This document shows, one piece after another, positions 1 to 5,274 of a DNA stretch of 5,274 nt. Source of the DNA: an uncultured Alphaproteobacteria bacterium (GTDB lineage: Bacteria; Pseudomonadota; Alphaproteobacteria; Thalassobaculales; Thalassobaculaceae). Numbering within the stretch: position 1 is the first letter of the stretch; each line of letters opens with the position of its first letter. The DNA is taken from positions 1-5,274 of the forward strand of contig CALIMD010000165.1 of the NCBI GenBank assembly GCA_938028645.1, given 5' to 3'. The notes under the pieces were generated by a model. It was not told the DNA's origin. It saw nothing but the letters and a program-made list of their open reading frames with translations, and ran no database searches. The position numbers and the translations under genes were made by a program.

Positions 1-789
1 GAATACTTCTGAGCGAGCGTTCGTAAGTGTATGCATGAAATGTAATAACATTCGGGAATATCGCGTCATTGAACCTGAAATATCACATAATGCTACTAGG
101 GCAGGGGGTTTCGTGCGAATGGTTTTATATTTCAGCGGTATATCGTCTCCGGCTCTTTTCATTGATGCGCGCAATGTACCCCTAAGGTCTATGATCCCTC
201 TAGATGAGTTCATCGTGTAGCGTCGGCTTGGAATTTCTTTTAAAGGCAGCTGTAAATGAGATATTGCCGATTTAGCAGCCTCTAGTTCGACCACTGTCAT
301 TTTCTCGAAATCCATTTCTTGTAAAATTTCTTGATCAGAAAAAGTCATCGTCGCATCTAATTCAATTTCCTGTTCGTCGACTTTATCTTGATTTTGTTTT
401 TCTTGCTCCCGCTCTTTATGCAATGCATCGCTTACACGTCTTATAACCTCCTCATCACGTTGATCGGGTTGATTAGTTTTGAATGCTGGTAAAACCATTT
501 GCATCATTCTCTCTAGAAGATGCGGATTTTTCCAGAATATATGGAATGCTTGATCAAATATCTCTCTCTGATCTATGCGTGTCACATAGACGGCATGGAG
601 TGTCCAATAAAATATCTCACGATCTGTTATGCCTATTTCTGCAACGGCTTCTGTGGCTTTTATGATCTGCCCTGACCCTATAGGAAGACCAGCTGCTCGA
701 AGAATTCTGCCAAAATTCATTATATTTTGGGCAAGTCGCCCTTCTTCGGTGCCCATGACTATTTTTTCGTCTAGCTTCGGATTATTCAT
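1..789 (-). CDS. coxE: CoxE-like VWA-domain protein, C-terminus cut by window edge
   Basis: This frame is open from an ATG at 789 to base 1 without a stop, giving 263 residues; the family is usually around 400 residues, so about a third is missing beyond the left edge. Residues about 20-105 form the helical N-terminal region typical of CoxE-like proteins. Residues about 106-145 are a highly charged linker rich in K, E, D and Q. Then come an arginine-rich stretch (PSRRY at 187-191, DLRGTLRASMKRAG at 201-214) and the beginning of a von Willebrand A domain, with the MIDAS metal site DISGS at 236-240. The remaining MIDAS residues lie outside. In carboxidotrophs CoxE works with the ATPase CoxD in maturation of the Mo/Cu centre of CO dehydrogenase; that role is family knowledge. 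The start is supported by AGGTGG ten bases upstream and by the 19-base gap to coxD, which suggests one operon. Confidence 0.9.
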   Translation of the reverse strand, partial: MNNPKLDEKIVMGTEEGRLAQNIMNFGRILRAAGLPIGSGQIIKATEAVAEIGITDREIFYWTLHAVYVTRIDQREIFDQAFHIFWKNPHLLERMMQMVLPAFKTNQPDQRDEEVIRRVSDALHKEREQEKQNQDKVDEQEIELDATMTFSDQEILQEMDFEKMTVVELEAAKSAISHLQLPLKEIPSRRYTMNSSRGIIDLRGTLRASMKRAGDDIPLKYKTIRTKPPALVALCDISGSMTRYSRMLLHFMHTLTNARSEVF

Positions 790-808
790 TTGCAGGCAGC
801 CACCTAGT

Positions 809-1717
809 TTAACTCATTGATAGTTCTGATCGGACTTCAGTTAATAGTGTGTTTGCTTCGCTTCCTTGGATTTTTGCAATGTCGTCTTGATATTTAAGTA
901 AAACACCAAGTGTACTATCTATGGAGTTTGGGTCTAATGATAAATAATCCAATTGAACCAGTGCGTGCGTCCAATCTATAGTCTCGGCCACCCCCGGTTG
1001 TTTAAATAAATCAGTTTTACGAAGTTTCTGTACGAAATGCACAACTTGTTTTCTTAATATTTCCGGGGCATGGGGAGCTTTAATCTGGAGTATCTCGAGT
1101 TCCCTAGATGCCTCAGGGTAGTCAACCCAGTGATAAAAACACCGGCGTTTAAGTGCATCATGTATTTCTCTGGTGCGGTTAGAGGTAATAATAACAATTG
1201 GGGGTGACTCAGCCTTAATTACACCCATTTCGGGAATAGTAATTTGATACTCGGATAAAACCTCAAGTAAATAAGCTTCAAAAGGCGCGTCGGTTCTGTC
1301 TAATTCATCAATCAGTAAGACTGGGGGACCTAATGGGTCCGTTTCTAGTGCTTTTAGTAATGGTCGTTTAATCATGAATTCAGACGTGAATAGGTCCAGT
1401 GCTAAAGTTTTTTGATCTGAATTTTTCATAGCCTCTGACAGCCTTATTTCCAGCATTTGCCTGGAGTAGTTCCATTCAAAAACGGCTGAATTAACGTCTA
1501 ATCCCTCATAACACTGTAGACGAATGAGATTTCTATTTAAACTGGCGGCTAATACTTTGGCTATTTCGGTCTTTCCTACGCCTGCCTCCCCTTCCAAAAA
1601 AAGTGGGCGGTTTAGAGCAAGAGCTAGGTGAAGAGCTGTTGTCAAAGCTGTATCTGCAATATAAGAGCCATTCAGAAGTATTTGTTCGGTTTCTTTTATG
1701 GAGTTACTGGACATCAT
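809..1717 (-). CDS. coxD: CoxD-like MoxR-family AAA+ ATPase
   Basis: This is a complete 302-residue protein of the MoxR branch of AAA+ ATPases, close to the usual CoxD length. Walker A is GEAGVGKT at 43-50, Walker B is VLLIDELDRTD at 133-143, sensor 1 is IVIITSN at 174-180, and the conserved arginine-bearing segment DALKRRC is at 187-193, followed by the family-typical HWVDYP. All nucleotide-handling motifs look intact. CoxD of Oligotropha is a membrane-associated chaperone-like ATPase needed to sulfurate the Mo centre; MoxR ATPases commonly pair with a VWA partner, as here with coxE. The assignment to CoxD rather than a generic MoxR protein rests on the coxLM genes nearby. Two consecutive ATGs (1717 and 1714) can start it. 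I see no convincing Shine-Dalgarno in front of either, and no other start codon of the usual kind lies between them and the in-frame upstream stop. Confidence 0.92.
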   Translation of the reverse strand: MMSSNSIKETEQILLNGSYIADTALTTALHLALALNRPLFLEGEAGVGKTEIAKVLAASLNRNLIRLQCYEGLDVNSAVFEWNYSRQMLEIRLSEAMKNSDQKTLALDLFTSEFMIKRPLLKALETDPLGPPVLLIDELDRTDAPFEAYLLEVLSEYQITIPEMGVIKAESPPIVIITSNRTREIHDALKRRCFYHWVDYPEASRELEILQIKAPHAPEILRKQVVHFVQKLRKTDLFKQPGVAETIDWTHALVQLDYLSLDPNSIDSTLGVLLKYQDDIAKIQGSEANTLLTEVRSELSMS

Positions 1718-2004
1718 TTGCCAATCTAATATAGGGCTTGGATCAATGTATTTAACAGATCTGTGGAACTTTTGAATTAATGCAACTATATGTAGTGAAA
1801 AGTACGTTTAATCTAGTTTTCAATAAAACTTTTTCTACAATAGATCACTACTTCTTACTCTAACATAATTTGATGCTTTAAATATAATGAGAACAATATA
1901 TTAAAGAAATAAATTCAATCCATTTCTATGTCCCTTTATAAAGCGTTATTAGATCTACTATAATTACCATTTTTCAAACCGCATCGCTCTTCTATGCATT
2001 ATAA

Positions 2005-2036
2005 AACAAGCATGAATTTTAGAATTCATGCTTGTT
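2005..2036 (-). repeat. Perfect 14-bp hairpin, possible orphan terminator
   Basis: The left arm 2005-2018 (AACAAGCATGAATT) and the right arm 2023-2036 are exact reverse complements around a four-base loop, TTAG. Read on the minus strand the stem is followed by a short TTTT and further A/T, so it could act as a weak intrinsic terminator in that direction. On the plus strand the nearest T-run (TTTTT at 2048-2052) is 11 bases downstream, too far for a classic terminator. Both flanking genes point away from it, so neither needs a terminator here. The stem is clear, but its role is not. Confidence 0.6.
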
Positions 2037-2063
2037 AGAGGTTAGTCTTTTTCAAATCCATTG

Positions 2064-2101
2064 TTGTCAATGTGTTAATATACTATTACCTCTTTTGACA
2101 A
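2064..2101 (+). promoter_or_regulatory. Nested dyad operator candidate overlapping a TTGACA box
   Basis: TTGTCAA at 2064-2070 pairs with TTGACAA at 2095-2101. Inside them TAATA (2076-2080) pairs with TATTA (2084-2088) around TAC. The outer and inner dyads are centred within half a base of each other (2082.5 and 2082), giving a 38-base nearly symmetric element. Its right arm contains TTGACA (2095-2100), identical to the sigma-70 -35 consensus and pointing towards the nitroreductase start about 100 bases away. No good -10 hexamer lies at the expected spacing; the nearest, TATTTA at 2116-2121, is weak and 15 bases away. The element could be a repressor site on the nitroreductase promoter; no regulator gene is present in the window. 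Confidence 0.4.
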
Positions 2102-2184
2102 TTATACATGGTAATTATTTAGCAATTCGGTATGCCTATTTTTAGGCTCTCAGGATAAGTCGGATGTCTGCTACAAACTGATAT

Positions 2185-2189
2185 AAGGA
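2185..2189 (+). promoter_or_regulatory. Shine-Dalgarno AAGGA for the nitroreductase, wide spacing
   Basis: AAGGA lies 13 bases before the ATG at 2203, longer than the usual 5-10. It is still closer to this ATG than to the next in-frame ATG at 2218 (28 bases), so it supports the upstream start. Confidence 0.5.
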
Positions 2190-2202
2190 CAATTAAATTA
2201 TT

Positions 2203-2916
2203 ATGAACACAATCCCTATGATCGAAACTGGTTATTCAAAATTAAACGCCGTTGAAGATGCAGTATCCCAAAGGCGTTCGCTACGTGGTTTTTTGGACAA
2301 ACCTGTTGATCGCGAGGTAGTCGAAAGGATCCTAACTATGGCGGGAAGGGCGCCAAGTGGCACCAATATGCAGCCATGGGTTGGTCACGTTTTAACTGGT
2401 GAAGCTCTTAAAAGATTTGGGGGTGGGCTAATGGATGCTGCAAATGACCCTGATATTAAGAAGGAATCAGAATTTCCGTATTACCCAGATAAATTTTTTG
2501 AGCCGTATAAGGCAAGGCGTCGAAAAGTGGGATGGGATTTATACGGATTATTAGGTATAGAAAAAGGAGATTTCGAGAAGACTAAAGCTCAACATGATCG
2601 GAATTTAGTCTTTTTTGATGCCCCAGTAGGAATGATGTTTACTATCCATCGTGACTTAAAAATTGGAAGTTGGCTAGATTTAGGTATGTTTTTACAAAAT
2701 ATAATGATCTTGGCACGAAGTCACGGATTGGAAACATGCCCGCAGGCTGCCTTCTCTCATTTTCATGAAACAATTAGAAAATACATCGATATAGGTGATG
2801 ACTACATTGTCGTTTGCGGAATAGCCATGGGATATGCAGATTGGAGCCGGCCAGAGTGTTCTTTGGTAGCTGAACGTGAACCCTTAGCGAATTATGTTAC
2901 CTTCCAGGATAATTAA
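2203..2916 (+). CDS. FMN-dependent nitroreductase, PnbA-like
   Basis: This is a complete 237-residue member of the nitroreductase family, which uses FMN and NAD(P)H to reduce nitroaromatics, quinones or related electron acceptors in the cytoplasm. FMN-contact motifs are visible: QRRSLRGF at 23-30, RAPSGTNMQPW at 49-59, the helix GSWLDLGMFLQNIM at 155-168, GLETCPQ at 175-181, and the C-terminal CGIAMGYAD at 205-213. The insert with YYPDKFFEPYKARRRKVGWD at 93-112 is characteristic of the subgroup resembling 4-nitrobenzoate reductase (PnbA); the natural substrate is not shown. There is no signal peptide or membrane segment. It runs opposite to all other genes in the window, converges on coxM across a hairpin, and diverges from coxD across 485 bases, so it is its own transcription unit here. 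A functional link with the Cox enzyme is possible but is inference only. Confidence 0.93.
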   Translation: MNTIPMIETGYSKLNAVEDAVSQRRSLRGFLDKPVDREVVERILTMAGRAPSGTNMQPWVGHVLTGEALKRFGGGLMDAANDPDIKKESEFPYYPDKFFEPYKARRRKVGWDLYGLLGIEKGDFEKTKAQHDRNLVFFDAPVGMMFTIHRDLKIGSWLDLGMFLQNIMILARSHGLETCPQAAFSHFHETIRKYIDIGDDYIVVCGIAMGYADWSRPECSLVAEREPLANYVTFQDN

Positions 2917-2932
2917 TTGTTATAGAAAAATG

Positions 2933-2967
2933 AAAGAAGGCCTAAACGATTTTGTTAGGCCTTCTTT
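2933..2967. terminator. Bidirectional intrinsic terminator between convergent genes
   Basis: A perfect 13-bp stem joins 2933-2945 (AAAGAAGGCCTAA) and 2955-2967 (TTAGGCCTTCTTT) around a nine-base loop. A T-rich tract follows in both directions: CTTCTTTTAT on the plus strand, and CTTTCATTTTTC on the minus strand. It lies between the stops of the nitroreductase (2916) and coxM (2983), so it can end both transcripts. Confidence 0.88.
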
Positions 2968-2982
2968 TATAATTTGTCTTAC

Positions 2983-3777
2983 TTAACTTGCCGCTGCTAC
3001 AGCTCTTTTTGCCATAGTGATGATTAGACTTGCTCTATAATCACTTTGAGCATGAATATCTGACAATAAGTCGTCTGGTGAAATAGTAGTGTTATCTAGA
3101 GCTGAAGGACTGAAAGACCCAGCGAGTGCGCTTTCGATTTCTGCCGCCCTAAATACTCCATTATCTCCAGCTCCGGTTACAGCTACTCTTACATCTGCGC
3201 CAAATTTAGCTACAAAAACTCCAACGATTGCGTAACGCGATGCAGGATTAGGAAATTTCATATACGCTGCGGTGTCAGGCTTGGGAAAATTCACCGATGT
3301 TATCAATTCTCCTTCTTCTAAGGCTGTTTCGAACATGCCTGTAAAAAAATCGTCGGCTTGGATTTCCCTTTGATTTGTTTTAATTGTTGCATTCAAAGCC
3401 AAGCATGCGGCAGGGTAATCAGCGGCTGGATCATTATTTGCCACAGATCCTCCAATTGTGCCGCGGTTCCTAACTTGAGGGTCACCAATCCCTTCTGCAA
3501 GATGCGCCAATGCTGGGATCGCACTAAGGACCTCTGAAGAGCTTGCGACGGCAGCGTGTGTCGTCATCGACCCTATCGACACCTCGTTGGAAACGTCAAT
3601 TGAGCTTAGGTCTTGAACACCAGCTATATCTACAATATCTGAAGGTGAGGCTAGTCTTTGTTTTAATGTAGGTAACAAAGTTTGACCACCTGCCATATAG
3701 GTTCCATCTTCTGCTCCCTGATGGACTTTTACAGCCTCATCAATGTTGGTTGCTTTGTGATAATTAAAATCATGCAT
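2983..3777 (-). CDS. coxM: CoxM-like FAD-binding subunit of a molybdenum hydroxylase
   Basis: This complete 264-residue protein is slightly shorter than the 288-residue Oligotropha CoxM. It is the flavoprotein that passes electrons from the iron-sulfur subunit through FAD to an acceptor. The PCMH-type FAD domain shows the two family motifs, AGGQTLLP at 29-36 and TIGGSVANNDPAADYPA at 107-123. It is followed by the CO dehydrogenase flavoprotein C-terminal domain, with DDFFTGMFETALEEGELI at 142-159, FPNPASRYAIVGV at 175-187 and the closing SDYRASL at 245-251. The start is firm: AAGGA (3786-3790) sits eight bases before the ATG. It follows coxL by 36 bases with no terminator between, so the two are co-transcribed. 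The order L then M matches form II clusters (S-L-M) rather than form I (M-S-L). A bidirectional hairpin ends the unit downstream. The motifs do not reveal the substrate. Confidence 0.94.
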   Translation of the reverse strand: MHDFNYHKATNIDEAVKVHQGAEDGTYMAGGQTLLPTLKQRLASPSDIVDIAGVQDLSSIDVSNEVSIGSMTTHAAVASSSEVLSAIPALAHLAEGIGDPQVRNRGTIGGSVANNDPAADYPAACLALNATIKTNQREIQADDFFTGMFETALEEGELITSVNFPKPDTAAYMKFPNPASRYAIVGVFVAKFGADVRVAVTGAGDNGVFRAAEIESALAGSFSPSALDNTTISPDDLLSDIHAQSDYRASLIITMAKRAVAAAS

Positions 3778-3785
3778 TTTTTTTA

Positions 3786-3790
3786 TCCTT
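3786..3790 (-). promoter_or_regulatory. Shine-Dalgarno AAGGA for coxM
   Basis: Read on the minus strand, AAGGA is followed by eight A/T bases and then the coxM ATG at 3777. This is standard spacing and fixes the start. Confidence 0.75.
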
Positions 3791-3813
3791 ACCGAATATG
3801 GTTTTGTTCAATT

Positions 3814-5274
3814 TCAAGCGGATGCCTTTGCATTTTGTATTGTCTGCCAAACTTTGCTGGGCGTAGCAGGCATTGATATATCCTTAACTCCCATATCAGA
3901 CAGGGCATCCACTATCGCATTGATTACAGCGGGTGGTGAACCGATAGCACCTACTTCCCCTACACCTTTAACACCCAAGGTATTATGGGTGCATAGTGTA
4001 GACTGGGTTCCCACTTTGAAATTGGGAACGTTGTCTGCCCTAGGCATAGTGTAATCCATATAAGAGCCCGTAAGCAGTTGACCGTCTGCATCGTAAGAGC
4101 ATCCTTCGAGCAGGGCTTGTCCTATTCCCTGAGCTACTCCGCCGTGCACTTGTCCTTCAACAATCATAGGATTAATGACCCGTCCTATATCGTCTACTGC
4201 TGTAAAGTTTGTCACTTCCGTTACACCTGTTTCCGGATCAACCTCGACCTCGCAGATGTGACAGCCTCCCGGAAATGTGAAATTGGCCGGATCATAAAAT
4301 GCTGTTTCATCCAGCCCTGGTTCTAATTCGTCATGAGGGAAATTGTGAGGAACATAGGCTGTTAGGGCAACCTCACCAAAAGCCATTGATTTATCGGTGC
4401 CTGAAACGTTGAAAGTTCCATCTTTAAATTCAATATCGTCAACAGCCGCCTCTAAACAATGGGCTGCTATTTTAGAGGCTTTATCAATGATTTTATTAGT
4501 CGCACGAAGAAGTGCTTCACCACCTACTGCGAGTGATCGTGAACCATATGTTCCCATGCCAAATTGAACATTTCCTGTATCTCCATGATTAATTTCAATA
4601 TTTTCAATTGGAATACCAAGTTGTTCTGACACAATTTGTGCGAAAGTGGTTTCATGTCCCTGACCATGACTGTGGCTACCTGTAAAGACAGTAACCGACC
4701 CAGTTGGATGAACACGCACTTCTGCAGATTCATACAAACCAGCACGAGCTCCAAGAGCTCCTGCAACAGCAGATGGGGCGATACCACAGGCCTCGATATA
4801 GGTTGAGTAACCAATGCCGCGTTTTTTACCTCTGGCCTCTGACTCTCTTTTACGTGCGTCAAACCCACTTATGTCGGCAAGTTTCATCGCAGAGTTCAGT
4901 GTTGCTTGATAATCTCCACTATCATACTCCAGGGCTACAGGAGTTTGATAAGGAAAAGCATCTGCAGCGATCATGTTTCTTTGCCGAATCTCAACCGGAT
5001 CGATACCCATTTCTCGTGCTGCTTTGTCCACGATCCGTTCCAGCAAATATGAAGCTTCAGGACGCCCAGCACCCCTATATGCATCAACTGGGACTGTGTT
5101 TGTGAAAATAGCCTTAACATTTGCATAGATAACAGGCGTTTTATATACGCCGGCTAATAAAGTTGCATATAAGTAGGTTGGTACGCTACTCGCAAAAGTA
5201 GACAAGTATGCGCCCATATTTGCATAGGTCTCAACTTTTAAAGCAGTAAAAATACCGTTTTCATCCATGCCTAG
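3814..5274 (-). CDS. coxL: Form II CoxL-like molybdopterin large subunit, N-terminus cut by window edge
   Basis: The frame enters at base 5274 and ends at TGA 3814-3816, giving the C-terminal 486 of roughly 780-800 residues. The Met at 5268 is internal, since the preceding codons are open and family similarity continues through it. Numbering from that Met, the active-site loop is AYRGAGR at 63-69 (bases 5062-5082), the form II signature; true CO dehydrogenases (form I) have AYRCSFR, whose cysteine holds copper. Other Mo-cofactor segments are present: HGQGHETTFAQI at 201-212, TYGSRS at 240-245, EGQVHGGVAQGIGQAL at 371-386, and GVKGVGEVGAIGSPP at 432-446 with the catalytic glutamate at 438. It is therefore an intact-looking molybdenum hydroxylase large subunit of the xanthine oxidase family, partnered by coxM downstream. 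CO oxidation cannot be assumed; form II enzymes may hydroxylate other substrates. The FeS subunit coxS is expected just upstream, outside the window. Confidence 0.95.
   Translation of the reverse strand, partial: LGMDENGIFTALKVETYANMGAYLSTFASSVPTYLYATLLAGVYKTPVIYANVKAIFTNTVPVDAYRGAGRPEASYLLERIVDKAAREMGIDPVEIRQRNMIAADAFPYQTPVALEYDSGDYQATLNSAMKLADISGFDARKRESEARGKKRGIGYSTYIEACGIAPSAVAGALGARAGLYESAEVRVHPTGSVTVFTGSHSHGQGHETTFAQIVSEQLGIPIENIEINHGDTGNVQFGMGTYGSRSLAVGGEALLRATNKIIDKASKIAAHCLEAAVDDIEFKDGTFNVSGTDKSMAFGEVALTAYVPHNFPHDELEPGLDETAFYDPANFTFPGGCHICEVEVDPETGVTEVTNFTAVDDIGRVINPMIVEGQVHGGVAQGIGQALLEGCSYDADGQLLTGSYMDYTMPRADNVPNFKVGTQSTLCTHNTLGVKGVGEVGAIGSPPAVINAIVDALSDMGVKDISMPATPSKVWQTIQNAKASA

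Larger units (their letters stand above)
1960..2118. repeat. 11-bp inverted repeat pair bracketing the spacer structures
   Basis: ATAATTACCAT at 1960-1970 is the exact reverse complement of ATGGTAATTAT at 2108-2118. The two arms enclose the 2005-2036 hairpin and the dyad at 2064-2101. They could be paired protein-binding sites or the base of a larger fold. Because the region is AT-rich, an 11-bp match over this distance could also arise by chance, so the entry is tentative. Confidence 0.3.
1718..2202. other. AT-rich non-coding spacer between divergent genes
   Basis: This 485-base stretch lies between the starts of coxD (minus) and the nitroreductase (plus). It is visibly far more AT-rich than the flanking genes, and I find no coding signal in it. 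It must hold the promoters of both units. The part next to coxD (1718-1960) shows no structure I can name and no convincing sigma-70 pair in the coxD direction. The part from 1960 to 2120 contains the hairpin, the nested dyad and an 11-bp inverted repeat pair, which are listed separately. Confidence 0.75.

Noticed and set aside
35..820. Plus-strand open frames at 35-220, 483-665 and 629-820
   Set aside because: They lie almost entirely antisense to coxE, whose minus-strand frame carries clear family motifs including the MIDAS site; the last also runs past the 19-base gap into the 3' end of coxD.
1718..1900. A sigma-70 promoter for coxD on the minus strand, for example TTGAAA at 1823-1818
   Set aside because: No acceptable -10 hexamer is found at 16-18 bases, and A/T-rich near matches are too common here to be meaningful.
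1970..2056. 9-bp direct repeat TTTTTCAAA (1970-1978 and 2048-2056) flanking the hairpin, as a possible target-site duplication
   Set aside because: It is low-complexity sequence in an AT-rich spacer, placed asymmetrically (26 and 11 bases from the stem), with no transposase or terminal repeats adjoining it.
3682..4326. Plus-strand open frames at 3682-3876, 3854-4054 and 4078-4326
   Set aside because: They are antisense to the coxM start and the coxL C-terminus and show no protein family features.
4524..5105. Open frames at 4524-4868 (minus) and 4704-5105 (plus) overlapping coxL
   Set aside because: Both lie wholly inside the coxL frame, have unnatural composition and no recognisable domain; they are shadows of a real gene.
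3814..5274. Annotation as a true aerobic CO dehydrogenase (form I)
   Set aside because: The active-site loop is AYRGAGR, without the copper-binding cysteine of AYRCSFR, and the gene order is L then M.
1..5274. CRISPR arrays, tRNA or rRNA genes, insertion sequences
   Set aside because: No spaced direct repeats, cloverleaf-like segments, rRNA-like stretches or transposase motifs were seen on either strand.

Overview
The window reads as part of a molybdenum hydroxylase locus of the carbon monoxide dehydrogenase (Cox) type from a Gram-negative bacterium of low to moderate GC. Coding DNA is moderately AT-rich and the main spacer is strongly AT-rich. Protein styles resemble alphaproteobacterial relatives, possibly a marine lineage, but that placement is inference and only weakly supported.

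Layout from left to right. Positions 1-789 (minus) hold the first 263 codons of a CoxE-like von Willebrand factor A protein, cut by the left window edge. Positions 809-1717 (minus) hold an intact CoxD-like MoxR AAA+ ATPase, 19 bases upstream of coxE and probably co-transcribed with it. Positions 1718-2202 form a 485-base AT-rich non-coding spacer between divergent genes. It contains a perfect 14-bp hairpin (2005-2036) and a nested dyad overlapping a TTGACA box (2064-2101). Positions 2203-2916 (plus) hold an FMN-dependent nitroreductase of the PnbA-like type. A strong hairpin (2933-2967) that can terminate in both directions separates it from the convergent coxM. Positions 2983-3777 (minus) hold coxM, the FAD subunit. 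Positions 3814-5274 (minus) hold the C-terminal 486 residues of the molybdopterin large subunit CoxL, cut by the right edge.

How they work together. CoxL and CoxM, with an iron-sulfur small subunit CoxS expected just beyond the right edge, would form an (LMS)2 molybdenum hydroxylase. CoxD and CoxE resemble the ATPase and VWA maturation proteins that act on the Mo centre. The large subunit carries AYRGAGR, the form II signature, instead of the AYRCSFR loop of true aerobic CO dehydrogenase. The enzyme therefore lacks the copper-binding cysteine, and its substrate cannot be named from sequence. The oppositely oriented nitroreductase lies between coxLM and coxDE. It splits the locus into at least three transcription units.

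I see no RNA genes, CRISPR arrays, insertion sequences or clear sign of an undescribed system. The most open questions are the substrate of the form II enzyme, why a nitroreductase sits inside the locus, and what the structured spacer does.
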